Origin: Planctomycetaceae bacterium
GTDB taxonomy: Bacteria > Planctomycetota > Planctomycetia > Pirellulales > Pirellulaceae
Direction of reading: 5' to 3'
Length of the DNA: 64,000 nucleotides
NCBI GenBank assembly: GCA_027487485.1
Contig: JAIYDN010000059.1
Location: 1-64,000, forward strand
How positions within the stretch are numbered: the first letter of the stretch is position 1; each line of letters opens with the position of its first letter. Under the pieces are notes generated by a model. The model was not told the DNA's origin. It searched no databases and worked only from the letters and a program-made list of their open reading frames with translations. The position numbers and the translations under genes are program-made. Positions 46,609 to 56,597 of this stretch are shown piece after piece.

Positions 46609-49113
46609 ATGATGCTTTCTCGAACTCCGCTTCTTCAAAATGCTAAGTTAGCTAGCCTCTGCTTTTGGGCCAGGCTTCCTTTCCCAGTGTGCTTGGTTTG
46701 CAAGTGCCTTTTGGTCGCAGCGATAACGCTCGCGCAATATGTCGAAGCGGTCGCTCAAGTCGATTTCGCACATGATGTTTTTCCCATTTTGAAATCGCAG
46801 TGCAGCAAGTGCCATGGCGGTGATGAACGCGAAGGTGGCTTTTCTTTAAATTCGCGTGAAACGCTTATGGCTGGTTCCGACAGTGGGCCTGCGGGCATGG
46901 TTGGCAACGCCGAAGCCAGCATGCTCTACGATGTTATTACAACCTCCGATCCTAGCAGACGCATGCCACCCGAAGGCGAACCGCTGTCGGAAACTCAGAT
47001 CAAAAAAATCGCACAGTGGATCAATCAAGGTGCAACATGGGACGACGGCCTGACGTTAGCAAAAGACACCTACGAACCATCTCTTTTGCCACGCCACCCC
47101 GAGCTTCCTGCAGCTACGCCCGGCAAAGAACATCCGATTGATCGACTGTTGCAACACCAAGACCCTCAGGGCTTTAGTAGCGTTTCCTTTTTGGAAGATA
47201 ATGCTCAGTTCGCACGACGAGCATTCTTAGATCTGCATGGGCTGCTACCTACGGAAGAACGATTAGCTACTTTCTTAAAAGATAGTCGACCCGATAAAAG
47301 ATTGCGTTTGATTGAGTCACTTTTAAACGACAAGCGAGAATATGCTGAGCATTGGCTGACATTTTGGAACGATCTTCTACGAAACGATTACGGCGGCACA
47401 GGCTTTATCACGGGAGGGCGGAAACAAATCAGCCAATGGCTATACCAAGCGCTCATCGATAACAAACCGTACGATCAAATGGCTCGAGAACTGATTGCAC
47501 CCTCGCCCGAATCCGCTGGTTTCTCCGAAGGAATTCAATGGCGTGGAACGGTCAGTGCTGGGCAAACGGTCGAGATCCAATTCGCTCAATCCGTTGGGCA
47601 ATCGTTCTTGGGTATCAATCTGAAATGCGCGTCGTGTCACGACAGCTTTATCGACCGCTGGAAACTGGATGATGCCTATGGACTAGCTTCGATCTTTTCC
47701 AAGAGGCCTCTCGATGTGCATCGATGCGACAAGCCAACCGGCAAAGTCGCGAAAGCCGCTTGGTTGTTTCCCGAACTCGGGACCGTCAACCCAGACTTGG
47801 AACAACCCGAACGACTTCGACAATTAGCTGGCTTGATGACTCATCCGCAAAATGGCCGCTTTGCCCGTACGATTGTGAATCGTCTTTGGCACCGAATGAT
47901 GGGACGAGGGATCGTCGAGCCCGTGGACGCGATGCAAAGCCGACCTTGGAACGAAGACCTTCTCGATTGGTTAGCTGCCGACTTTGCCGAGCATGGCTAC
48001 GACCTTAAGCATACCCTCCAATTGATTGCCACATCGCGTGCGTACCAGTCGCAAACAGAGGTGGTTCAAGATTCTCAAAAGGATGCCGAGTATCGTTACC
48101 GAGGCCCACGCAGCAAACGCATGACTGCCGAACAGTTTATTGACTGCGTTTGGCAGCTTTGCAACGCAGCCCCAACCGAATTTGATGCACCGGTAACACG
48201 AGGCGGAACATCCACGGATCCCTCGGCAAAACCGATCGAGCCACAAAGTCTTTGGATTTGGAGCCATGCCAATGCGGAACATGCGCCCGCAAAAGAGCAA
48301 GCCACCTTCAAGCGAGATTTGCAGCTGACTCATGTGCCCGAACGAGCCGTCGTGGTGGCAACTTGCGACAACTCCATCGAGTTGTTTATCAACCAAAAGA
48401 AAGTGTTCGCCAGCGACAACTGGAATTCCATTCAGGCGGTGCCGATCGCTCGCTATCTTCAAGTCGGCAAGAACGAGTTTGTGCTGGCTTGCAAGAACGG
48501 AGGGGAGGGCCCAAATCCTGCGGGCGTATTCCTAGAAGCTCGCTGGATCGACAATCAAGGTGTCGAACAATCGTTCGGCACCAACGCAGATTGGCAATGG
48601 ACACAAACCTTGCCAGCCAAAAATGGCAAACTGCAAGCGGACGAAGCGAATTGGAAGCCTGCTGTTGTCGCCAACAATCCGAACATATGGATGAATAGCA
48701 TTGGGGCGGAACTTCGATCGAAACTTGAATTGGCTTTGCGATCGCAAGGCTGGATGGTGCGGGCAGCATTGCGTAAAAGCGATGCTTTGCAACGAACGCT
48801 TGGACGCCCCAATCGAGATCAGATTGTGACCAGCAGGCCAGTCTCTTGGAGTACGCTGGAAGCTTTAGAGCTATGCAATGCGCCCGTTCTCAATCAATAC
48901 CTAGCGAAGGGTGCAGAGTACTTTACAGAAACTGGCTCCAACTCGACCGAGATTATCGACCAAGTATTTATACGTGCCTTGGCCCGAAGTCCTTCTGACA
49001 TGGAAAAATCATTCGCCTTGGAAGTGCTTGGCGATGGTGTTCCATCTGCGGATCGAGTTCAAGATTTTCTTTGGACCATCGTGATGCTTCCCGAATTTCA
49101 AATCGTTCGTTAA
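46609..49113 (+). CDS. Planctomycete cytochrome c / DUF1549 / DUF1553 protein
   Basis: 834 residues, exported. After the signal peptide comes a PSCyt1-type cytochrome c domain with heme site CSKCH (about 64-68) and the distal RRMPPEGEPLS segment. DUF1549 follows (ARRAFLDLHGLLPTEERL...WLTFWNDLLRNDY), then DUF1553 (FARTIVNRLWHRMMGRGIVEPVD...). A beta-sandwich insertion of about 150 residues (about 545-690: VVVATCDNSIELFINQKKVF) resembles carbohydrate-binding modules. Such proteins are very numerous in Planctomycetes, paired with DUF1501 proteins; roles in degrading complex glycans are proposed but not proven. The stop overlaps the next start by one base (TAATG). Confidence 0.9.
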   Translation: MMLSRTPLLQNAKLASLCFWARLPFPVCLVCKCLLVAAITLAQYVEAVAQVDFAHDVFPILKSQCSKCHGGDEREGGFSLNSRETLMAGSDSGPAGMVGNAEASMLYDVITTSDPSRRMPPEGEPLSETQIKKIAQWINQGATWDDGLTLAKDTYEPSLLPRHPELPAATPGKEHPIDRLLQHQDPQGFSSVSFLEDNAQFARRAFLDLHGLLPTEERLATFLKDSRPDKRLRLIESLLNDKREYAEHWLTFWNDLLRNDYGGTGFITGGRKQISQWLYQALIDNKPYDQMARELIAPSPESAGFSEGIQWRGTVSAGQTVEIQFAQSVGQSFLGINLKCASCHDSFIDRWKLDDAYGLASIFSKRPLDVHRCDKPTGKVAKAAWLFPELGTVNPDLEQPERLRQLAGLMTHPQNGRFARTIVNRLWHRMMGRGIVEPVDAMQSRPWNEDLLDWLAADFAEHGYDLKHTLQLIATSRAYQSQTEVVQDSQKDAEYRYRGPRSKRMTAEQFIDCVWQLCNAAPTEFDAPVTRGGTSTDPSAKPIEPQSLWIWSHANAEHAPAKEQATFKRDLQLTHVPERAVVVATCDNSIELFINQKKVFASDNWNSIQAVPIARYLQVGKNEFVLACKNGGEGPNPAGVFLEARWIDNQGVEQSFGTNADWQWTQTLPAKNGKLQADEANWKPAVVANNPNIWMNSIGAELRSKLELALRSQGWMVRAALRKSDALQRTLGRPNRDQIVTSRPVSWSTLEALELCNAPVLNQYLAKGAEYFTETGSNSTEIIDQVFIRALARSPSDMEKSFALEVLGDGVPSADRVQDFLWTIVMLPEFQIVR

Positions 49114-50612
49114 TGAGTGCAAGTAGAATGACCAAGTCTTCCCTTCCCGATTTCCTTGAAGATCCGAAGATGCCCTCTCGTGAAGTGAGGCGTAAGTTTT
49201 TGCAGTCGCTTTCCGCAGCGACTGCCGCCGCGCTGATGATGAAAGAGCCTCAATGGGCGCGCTCGCAGGGGCAAGGAGCATCCGGGCTGGATCAACCCAA
49301 GCCAACCGCCGACTCTTGCATCTTACTTTGGATGGGAGGCGGTATGGCGGCTCCCGACACGTTCGATCCTAAGCGTTACGTTCCATTCGAAGTGGGAACT
49401 CCCGTCAAGAAGATCGAAAGCACCTTCCCTTCGATTGATACCGTGGTGGATCCGATCAAGTTTACTGCTGGGCTGGAGAATATGGCTCGGGTTATGGATC
49501 GCGGAACCTTGATTCGATCGCACGTTCTGCCCGATCTTGGAAGCATCCTGCATTCACGCCATCAATACCATTGGCATACGGGGTATGTGCCACCGCAAAC
49601 GGTGGCTTGCCCGCACATGGGGGCCTGGATGGCAAAAGTCTTGGGGCCATTGAATCCAGTCATTCCACCCTTTATCACCATCGGCCAACGTCTGGAAGGG
49701 GTTGGTGAGTCGGAAGAGCTGAAAGCCTTCACCACTGCCGGTTTCTTTGGAAGTGAGTTTGGGCCCATGGTTCTGCCGTATCCGGCCGAGGCAGCTCAAG
49801 CGGTTCGTCCCCCCAAGGGCATGGAGGGAGGTCGCTTTCAAAATCGCTATGCGTTGTACAAAAAGTTGATCGATCAGCATCCTCAACGGGATTCCATGAG
49901 CGATTTTCAGCAGCAGTCGTTGCTGCAATCGATGGAGAACGCTCATCGGCTGATGAATTCACCGGATCGAGCCGCATTCGATATCACGCAAGAGCCCAAG
50001 GAGAGCTACGATCGCTACAACGTAGGGCAGTTTGGCCAAGGGTGCTTGTTAGCCAAGCGATTGGTCGAATCCGGTGCACGATTTGTCGAGGTCACGACGG
50101 AATATGTTCCGTTCCTGAATTGGGATACGCATGCGAATGGACATGAGACCTTGGTTCGAATGAAGAAGGAGATCGATCAGCCGATTGCGCAGCTGATTCT
50201 GGATCTGGAGAAAAGCAAATTGTTGGACCGAACGCTTGTGGTTTTGGCAAGTGAATTTAGCCGCGACATGATTATGGAAGGCAAACCGGGTTCAGCGGCT
50301 GCGGACCAAACCACGGAACCTGTCGAAGAACTGAAAGAGATGAAGCACTATGGGCAGCATCGGCACTTCACGGGTGCGTCATGTGTATTGATGTTTGGCG
50401 GAGGGATACAGCGTGGGCGATTGTATGGAGCTTCTGCGGTGGAGCGTCCTTTTGTTGCGATTGAAGACCCCATCTCCGTGATGGATTTGCACGCAACCAT
50501 CTACCGTGCGATGGGCATCAGTCCAAAAACAACGTTTGAGATTGAAGGTCGCCCCTTTTATCCGACCGAAGACGGCAACGGAATCCCAGCCTCAAGTTTA
50601 TTCCGAGCGTAG
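49113..50612 (+). CDS. DUF1501 (sulfatase-like fold) Tat-exported protein
   Basis: About 499 residues from the ATG at 49113, chosen because TAATG couples it to the preceding stop. The twin-arginine signal is REVRRKFLQSLSAATAAALM. The body shows the DUF1501 pattern: SCILLWMGGGMAAPDTFDPK, MDRGTLIRSHV, RLVESGARFVEVTTEYVPFLNWDTH and LLDRTLVVLASEFSRD. The fold is related to alkaline phosphatase/sulfatase, but no standard sulfatase Cys/Ser signature is obvious. It forms a pair with the upstream cytochrome protein, as is usual in Planctomycetes. Confidence 0.9.
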   Translation: MSASRMTKSSLPDFLEDPKMPSREVRRKFLQSLSAATAAALMMKEPQWARSQGQGASGLDQPKPTADSCILLWMGGGMAAPDTFDPKRYVPFEVGTPVKKIESTFPSIDTVVDPIKFTAGLENMARVMDRGTLIRSHVLPDLGSILHSRHQYHWHTGYVPPQTVACPHMGAWMAKVLGPLNPVIPPFITIGQRLEGVGESEELKAFTTAGFFGSEFGPMVLPYPAEAAQAVRPPKGMEGGRFQNRYALYKKLIDQHPQRDSMSDFQQQSLLQSMENAHRLMNSPDRAAFDITQEPKESYDRYNVGQFGQGCLLAKRLVESGARFVEVTTEYVPFLNWDTHANGHETLVRMKKEIDQPIAQLILDLEKSKLLDRTLVVLASEFSRDMIMEGKPGSAAADQTTEPVEELKEMKHYGQHRHFTGASCVLMFGGGIQRGRLYGASAVERPFVAIEDPISVMDLHATIYRAMGISPKTTFEIEGRPFYPTEDGNGIPASSLFRA

Positions 50613-50631
50613 TAGGCCGTAACAAGCGCTA

Positions 50632-50754
50632 GTAGGCCGTAACAAGCGCTAGCGCAGTTACGGCATGGCACGCCAAAGATAGTTGACTAGTCCGTACAGC
50701 CATGGTGTGCAACGGGGGGATGCCGTAACTGCGCTAGCGCTTGTTACGGCCTAC
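50632..50754. repeat. REP element, family B, left of second Y1 transposase
   Basis: Perfect 35-bp inverted arms at 50632-50666 and 50720-50754 (outer part GTAGGCCGTAACAAGCGCT; palindromic AGCGCTAGCGC-like core) with a 53-bp loop. The first 19 bp of the arm also occur directly repeated at 50612-50630, and a further GTTACGGCCTAC ends inside the transposase stop codon. Confidence 0.92.
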
Positions 50755-50766
50755 AAGAGTTACGGC

Positions 50767-51321
50767 CTACTCGCCCCAGTCGCGGGTGGTGGGATAGGTT
50801 GAGGGTGCGGTTCCACCCCAATCGATGGGATAATGACCGGCTGCGACGTAGCGATGAAATGAAGACCAAGGCCAATCTCTCACACGGGACACCAGTCCAT
50901 GCTTTCTCGGGTTCCAGTGAACGTAGTCGACACATCCCTCGAGATCTTGTTCATCCATAATGGTGTGCTCCCAAAAACGCGGTTGCCAGATGCCCCGCTC
51001 TCCACGCTTCCGCTGCGCGTCTGTAACCTCGGCTTCCGGTAAGCCGTGATCGAGCCAATTCTTTGAAAACTCTTCTTTGATGCGTTTCATTCTTATTGAG
51101 TAATTGCTGTCGCCACTAGGCAATGCAAGAACCACATGCCAATGATCCGGCAATAAGACCGTCGCCACCAGTGAGAAAGGTCTGGTTGTTCGAATCTCTT
51201 CGATAGATCTTCGAAGTAACAACCGCCCCATGTCGGTTGTTAGAATAGGTCGCCGGTTATAAGTCACGACGGTGAGAAAATAGGTTCCCCCAGGAACAAA
51301 CCAACGTCGGTAGTCGGACAT
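50767..51321 (-). CDS. REP-associated tyrosine transposase (RAYT, Y1/HUH), second type
   Basis: 184 residues. Canonical RAYT motifs: RRWFVPGGTYFLTVVTYNRRPIL at the N-terminus, HUH site in LPDHWHVVLALP, FWEHTIMDEQDLEGCVDYVHWNPRKHGLV with the nucleophile Tyr in DYVHWNP, and WPWSSFHRYV. Only distantly similar to the other transposase in the window. Flanked by family B REP elements at 50632-50754 and 51414-51540. RAYTs are single-copy domesticated relatives of IS200/IS605 transposases that nick REP hairpins. No insertion-sequence ends are seen. Confidence 0.9.
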   Translation of the reverse strand: MSDYRRWFVPGGTYFLTVVTYNRRPILTTDMGRLLLRRSIEEIRTTRPFSLVATVLLPDHWHVVLALPSGDSNYSIRMKRIKEEFSKNWLDHGLPEAEVTDAQRKRGERGIWQPRFWEHTIMDEQDLEGCVDYVHWNPRKHGLVSRVRDWPWSSFHRYVAAGHYPIDWGGTAPSTYPTTRDWGE

Positions 51322-51413
51322 GACCTACCCCGTGCCAAGATGTGTATCATCAATGAATAAATAGATAGATCCGAGATTTTATCAGTGCATGTAGGCAGTA
51401 ACAAGTCGCCCCC

Positions 51414-51540
51414 GTAGGCCGTAACAAGTCGCTTTGGACGCAGTTACGGCGTGAGGTGTGAGAAATATTTGGCCAGTCTGTGCAGCCATAAAGCGTTGCG
51501 GGGGGATGCCGTAACTGCGCTACCGCTTGTTACGGCTTAC
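51414..51540. repeat. REP element, family B, right of second Y1 transposase
   Basis: Diverged copy of 50632-50754 in the same orientation: GTAGGCCGTAACAAG at the left end, GGATGCCGTAACTGCGCTAC in the right arm, and a loop sharing CAGTC-GT-CAGCCAT-like bases. Additional single arms lie at 51391-51405 and around 51545-51553. Confidence 0.85.
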
Positions 51541-51706
51541 AAGAGGTTACGGCCCACATCAAACATATCCTCTGCAATCGCTTTTCTTATGTGTTTCCCG
51601 GCTTGAGTCACCGAATCGCGAGTGTAGAATGAAAGACTCGCCTTGTAATCCCGCCTTCGGTGTAATCCCACACCTCCGATCCTCGTTGATCCTACAGGAA
51701 TTCAGC

Positions 51707-54700
51707 ATGGAACTGTCACGTTTTCGCGTTCTGTCGCTTCCAGCTTTGCTTGCAGGAATTGCTTGCGTAGCGCTGTGCCGATCGTCATCCGGCGAAGTGC
51801 CCGAAACGCTGCAATTCAACACGCATGTTCGGCCGATTCTGTCCGACAAATGCTTCGCGTGCCACGGCTTTGATGCTAAGAATCGACAAGCCGACTTGCG
51901 ACTCGATACCTTCGAAGGTGCAACCTCCGACCAAAATGGTCATGCCTCCATCGTGCCGCACCAACCTGAAAAGAGCGAACTGTGGCGTCGAATTACGTCT
52001 ACCGAACCGGCCGAAGTGATGCCACCGGCCGACAGCCACAAGTCCCTTTCTGATGACGAAAAAGAAGTCTTGCGACGTTGGATTGAGCAAGGTGCCAAAT
52101 ACCAAAAGCATTGGGCATTTGAAACGCCCATCCCGATAACTCCCCCAGTTGCAGAGGCCGCATCCAAGAACGTCATCGACCAATTCATCGCACAACGTCT
52201 CCAAGATTCTGGGTTCAAGCTATCTCCGGAAGCCGATCGCGAAACTCTGCTGCGTCGAGTTGCATTTGCATTGACGGGTTTGCCTCCTACCCTCGAGGAG
52301 CGTGCGGCTTACTTGAACGATACACAAAGCGATGCTTACGAACAAATGGTGGAGCGCTACCTGAATAGCCAACGCTTCGGTGAGGAGATGGCACGGCACT
52401 GGCTGGATGTGGCTCGCTATGGCGACACTCATGGTATGCATTTGGATAACGAACGGCAAACTTGGGCCTATCGCGATTGGGTGATTAACGCCTTCAATCG
52501 CAATTTGCCTTTCGATCAATTTACCATTGATCAGCTCGCCGGCGACCTATTGCCCGAACCATCCAGGGATCAACTGATCGCCACGGGATTCAACCGTTGC
52601 AATGTAACCACCAGCGAAGGTGGATCCATCAACGACGAATTGCTGTACCGCTACGCCGTGGACCGCACGAGCACTACGTTTCAAGCATGGCTTGGATTGA
52701 CGGGGGGATGTGCTGTTTGCCACGATCACAAATTCGATCCCATCAGCGCCAACGAATTCTATTCGTTCTATGCCTTCTTTAATTCCGCAGCGGATCCAGG
52801 TTTTGACGGCAACGCTCTTTTAACACAACCCGTTTTGAAACTGGATTCGGAAGAAGACAAAAAGCAACTAGCACAACTGGATGCTCAGATCGCAGAAAAA
52901 CAATCCGCCATCGATACCCTCGCCAAGCAATTGACCTATGTCGATCCAGCGGATGCGGCATCGGGATCGTCCGCATCGGCGGTCGAGATTGTATGGATGG
53001 ATGACGAATTCCCGAGCAATGGAAAGCTTCAAGCTTCACCGGGTGATGCGACCATGTTTGTCACCCAAGATGCAAGCAACCCTGACGCAAGTGTTCCCGT
53101 CTTGAGTGGTACCAAGTCACTGAAACGAACCGATCCCGGATTGGCTCAGGATGTTTGGGACCAAGCCACAACCGGGCTGATTTTGCCAGCGGATGGAAAA
53201 CTGTTTGCGCACGTTTGGCTGGACCCGGCGAACTTACCCAAGTCGATCATGTTGCAGTACTTTAAAAACGGCTGGATGCATCGGGCCATTTGGGGTGATT
53301 ACGAGGCTATCGCTTGGGGCACTGCGAATACCACCGAGCGTGTGCACATGGGTGATCTGCCCGCCAGTGGCCAATGGGTTCGCTTAGAAGTACCTTTGGA
53401 GAAAGTTGGCTTAGCGACCGGGGACTCCGTAACCGGCTTCGCACTGACTCAGTTTGGCGGCACAGTATTCTGGGATAAGGTCGGAGTCGCAGGAACCAGT
53501 GATCCAGCTCGCGATCCATCGCTTTCTTTCTTGGCATGGTGGAAGCAAGCAACAGGCAAGGACACCGCTGGCCTACCTGGGGATCTGAATCAAATCGCTA
53601 AGGACGGCCCCGAAAAAGAAGTCGCGGCGGACATCAAAGATCGACTGCGATTGCATTACCTTCAAAATGTTTGTAACAGCACTAAACCAACCTTTGCTCC
53701 GTTAATGGCAGAACGGGCAGCGTTGCAAGGGCAACGCAAGCAACTAGATGATGCGATCCCAAGCACGTTTGTCTTTCGTGATATGGCTTCGCCACGAGAA
53801 AGCTTTGTCATGCTTCGTGGAAACTATGACAAGCCTGGTGACAAAGTAGAGCCCTCCGTTCCTGCAGTTTTCCCAGCATTGAAAAAAGCCAATCCAGAAG
53901 GTCGTGCCACTAGGCTCGATCTGGCGAAATGGTTAGTGGCTCCAGAGAACCCGTTGACGGCCCGAGTTACCGTGAATCGCTTCTGGCAGCAGTTCTTTGG
54001 GGTCGGTATCGTCAAGACCAGTTATGATTTTGGCTCGCAAGGTGAAATGCCCAGCCATCCCGCTTTGCTGGATTGGTTAGCTCAGCATTTTCAGCAATCG
54101 AATTGGAACGTGAAAGAACTGGTTCGGTTGATGGTTTGCTCGAAGACCTTCAAACAAAGCCCACGCCTTTCGGAAGAACTGTGGCGGGTCGATCCGGAGA
54201 ATCGCATGCTAGCTCGCGGGCCAAGATTTCGGCTGGATGCAGAACAGCTTCGGGACAACGCTTTGTTCGTTAGTGGGCTGATGCAATTGGAAATGGGGGG
54301 TAAAGGTGTTCGCCCTTATCAGCCAGACAACATTTGGGAACCGGTTGGTTTTGCAGGCTCCAATACGCAAAACTACAAACGCGATTCCGGTTCCGCTCTT
54401 TACCGCCGCAGCATTTATACGTTTTATAAGCGAACCGCACCGCCACCGTTTATGATCAATTTCGATGCACCGAATCGCGAGCAAACCTGTTCGATGCGAG
54501 AGAAAAGCAACACGCCTTTGCAAGCCTTGCAGCTGATGAACGATGTACAGCACGTAGAGGCTGCCCGAGCCTTAGCCGAACGAATGCTTCTTCAAGGGGG
54601 TCTTACGCTAAGTCAGAAGATCGATTTTGCCTACCAAGTCGTTTTGGCTCGCAGCCCAAGACTTTCGGAATTGCACATCGTGGAACGTCAGTGGAATCTG

Positions 54701-54859
54701 CATCAGGCACGCTACCAGCAAGATCTGGAAGCGGCGAAGAAGCTGATCGCAAGCGGAGAAAGCAAGCCAAACGAAAAGCTTGACCCAAGCGAATTAGCAA
54801 CCGCGACCATGGTCGCCAACATGATACTTAATCTCGATGAAACAGTGACAAGGAATTAA
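51707..54859 (+). CDS. Planctomycete cytochrome c / DUF1549 / DUF1553 (PSD1) protein
   Basis: About 1050 residues from ATG 51707, chosen because AGGA lies 8 bp upstream and a signal peptide follows ([16 protein letters not shown]); the frame is open 180 bp further 5'. The heme motif is CFACH, with [13 protein letters not shown] as distal ligand segment. DUF1549 ([43 protein letters not shown]) and DUF1553 ([43 protein letters not shown]) are complete. Between them is a roughly 170-residue jelly-roll-like insertion (about 430-600: [18 protein letters not shown]). Overlaps the DUF1501 gene by one base (TAATG). Role as for the other pair: glycan catabolism proposed, unproven. Confidence 0.9.
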   Translation: MELSRFRVLSLPALLAGIACVALCRSSSGEVPETLQFNTHVRPILSDKCFACHGFDAKNRQADLRLDTFEGATSDQNGHASIVPHQPEKSELWRRITSTEPAEVMPPADSHKSLSDDEKEVLRRWIEQGAKYQKHWAFETPIPITPPVAEAASKNVIDQFIAQRLQDSGFKLSPEADRETLLRRVAFALTGLPPTLEERAAYLNDTQSDAYEQMVERYLNSQRFGEEMARHWLDVARYGDTHGMHLDNERQTWAYRDWVINAFNRNLPFDQFTIDQLAGDLLPEPSRDQLIATGFNRCNVTTSEGGSINDELLYRYAVDRTSTTFQAWLGLTGGCAVCHDHKFDPISANEFYSFYAFFNSAADPGFDGNALLTQPVLKLDSEEDKKQLAQLDAQIAEKQSAIDTLAKQLTYVDPADAASGSSASAVEIVWMDDEFPSNGKLQASPGDATMFVTQDASNPDASVPVLSGTKSLKRTDPGLAQDVWDQATTGLILPADGKLFAHVWLDPANLPKSIMLQYFKNGWMHRAIWGDYEAIAWGTANTTERVHMGDLPASGQWVRLEVPLEKVGLATGDSVTGFALTQFGGTVFWDKVGVAGTSDPARDPSLSFLAWWKQATGKDTAGLPGDLNQIAKDGPEKEVAADIKDRLRLHYLQNVCNSTKPTFAPLMAERAALQGQRKQLDDAIPSTFVFRDMASPRESFVMLRGNYDKPGDKVEPSVPAVFPALKKANPEGRATRLDLAKWLVAPENPLTARVTVNRFWQQFFGVGIVKTSYDFGSQGEMPSHPALLDWLAQHFQQSNWNVKELVRLMVCSKTFKQSPRLSEELWRVDPENRMLARGPRFRLDAEQLRDNALFVSGLMQLEMGGKGVRPYQPDNIWEPVGFAGSNTQNYKRDSGSALYRRSIYTFYKRTAPPPFMINFDAPNREQTCSMREKSNTPLQALQLMNDVQHVEAARALAERMLLQGGLTLSQKIDFAYQVVLARSPRLSELHIVERQWNLHQARYQQDLEAAKKLIASGESKPNEKLDPSELATATMVANMILNLDETVTRN

Positions 54860-56358
54860 TGATGGATCCACTACACGAACACTTGGTGCGTCAGACCCGT
54901 CGTCATTTCTTTGGTCAGCAAGGGTTGCGGCTAGGCAGCTTGTCGCTGGCCGCCATGGCGGCTAATCCTTTAGCTCGTTTTGCCGGCGCCGCAGAAGGCG
55001 AATCTAATCCAGCCACGCTTCAACGGGTGCATCCCCCTTTGCCAGGCTTGCCTCACTTTGCCCCCAAAGCGAAGGCGATCATCTACGTGCATTTCAACGG
55101 CGGACCGCCTCAGCACGACACATGGGATTACAAGCCCACGTTGGCCGATTACTTCGACAAGGATCTACCTGAATCTATTCGGAACAACCAACGTTTATCG
55201 ACCATGACCAGTGGTCAAACTCGATTTCCCGTAGCACCTACCAAGTTCAAGTTTGAGCAAAAGGGGCAATCGGGAATGTGGATCAATTCCGAACTGATGC
55301 CACACACGGCGAAGATCGTGGACGAGATCACTTTGATCCGATCGGTACACACCAACGCCATCAACCACGACCCCGCCTGCACGTTTGTGATGACGGGTTC
55401 CGAAGTACCAGGTAAAGCAAGCATCGGGTCCTGGCTGGCTTACGGCTTGGGAAGCGAGAGCAACGATCTCCCAGCGTTCGTTGTTTTTACGCCTCGATTT
55501 CCTTCGGACAGCAATGGCCAAGCGCTTTACAATCGAATGTGGGGCAGCGGCTATTTGCCGACACGATTCAATGGGGTTGCGTTACGTGGATCAGGGGATC
55601 CCGTTTTGTACTTGCCGAATCCTGATGGGGTTTCGCGTGAAGACCGACGAGTCATGTTGGATGCCTTGAATGACCTGAACACCGAAGGGCTGGACCGTTA
55701 TCGCGATCCCGAGACGGAGACACGTATCGCACAGTACGAAATGGCTTTCCGGATGCAACGCAGCGTTCCGGAATTGGTGGATATCAGTCAGGAGACTGCG
55801 TCAACGCTTGAATTGTATGGTCCGGATGCTAAGGTTCCTGGTTCGTTTGCGCACAGTGCGTTGCTGGCGAGGCGATTGGTGGAGCGCGGAGTTCGCACGG
55901 TTCAAATTTTGCATCGTGGCTGGGACACTCATGGTGGCTTGCCACGTCAATTGGGCAATCAATGCAAGGACACCGACCAAGGCACTGCGGCTCTTGTATT
56001 GGATCTGAAACAACGCGGTATGTTGGAAGATACCTTGGTGGTTTGCGGGGGCGAATTTGGACGAACCGTTTATTCGCAAGGCAACCTGACCAAAGACGAT
56101 TATGGTCGCGATCATCACCCTCGCAACTTCTGCATGTGGCTAGCGGGTGGAGGAGTGAAGAAAGGGTATGTGCATGGCGAGACCGACGAATTCAGCTACA
56201 ACGTGGTCAAAGATCCAGTGAGTGTGAATGATCTGAATGCCACCATCCTTCACTGCATGGGGATCGATCACAATCGTCTGTCATTCAAGTTCCAGGGGCT
56301 CGACCAGAAATTGACCGGGGTCGAAAGTCCCAAGATTGTTCCTGAACTGTTAGCCTAG
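54859..56358 (+). CDS. DUF1501 Tat-exported protein, second copy
   Basis: 499 residues. Twin-arginine start [25 protein letters not shown]1501 motifs: [67 protein letters not shown] and [15 protein letters not shown]. It belongs to a different subgroup from the 49113-50612 protein (HFNGGPPQ versus WMGGGMAA). Coupled to the PSD1 gene by TAATG. ATG at 54862 is an equally good start. Confidence 0.92.
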   Translation: MMDPLHEHLVRQTRRHFFGQQGLRLGSLSLAAMAANPLARFAGAAEGESNPATLQRVHPPLPGLPHFAPKAKAIIYVHFNGGPPQHDTWDYKPTLADYFDKDLPESIRNNQRLSTMTSGQTRFPVAPTKFKFEQKGQSGMWINSELMPHTAKIVDEITLIRSVHTNAINHDPACTFVMTGSEVPGKASIGSWLAYGLGSESNDLPAFVVFTPRFPSDSNGQALYNRMWGSGYLPTRFNGVALRGSGDPVLYLPNPDGVSREDRRVMLDALNDLNTEGLDRYRDPETETRIAQYEMAFRMQRSVPELVDISQETASTLELYGPDAKVPGSFAHSALLARRLVERGVRTVQILHRGWDTHGGLPRQLGNQCKDTDQGTAALVLDLKQRGMLEDTLVVCGGEFGRTVYSQGNLTKDDYGRDHHPRNFCMWLAGGGVKKGYVHGETDEFSYNVVKDPVSVNDLNATILHCMGIDHNRLSFKFQGLDQKLTGVESPKIVPELLA

Positions 56359-56364
56359 AACCAT

Positions 56365-56441
56365 CTGTCGAAAAATGGGGGGCGAAAAATTTTCAGAACC
56401 TTGCTTCCGCCAACTATCTTTCGCCCCCCATTTTTCGACAG
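56365..56441. repeat. Perfect 23-bp inverted repeat, bidirectional terminator candidate
   Basis: Arms 56365-56387 and 56419-56441 (CTGTCGAAAAATGGGGGGCG and complement) are perfect around a 31-bp loop. It starts 6 bp after the DUF1501 stop and lies between convergent genes. The stem's size and lack of a long T-run suggest a dispersed repeat that may also stop transcription. Confidence 0.8.
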
Positions 56442-56597
56442 TATTCGTTCCGCTTCATTCTGATGTGAAGAACCCTTAGGACGAACACTCCTCATTCCCG
56501 TGGCCCCTTCCCCTCGGAGTACCGCAGAGCGGTGCACAAACGGTGGATGGCACCGCTTGAACAAACGAAATCACCTTGATGAGCAATTCGCGGCACT

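Noticed and set aside
51527-51706. N-terminal extension of the PSD1 protein
   Set aside because: The stretch runs over REP arms and precedes a good ribosome-binding site and signal peptide at 51707.
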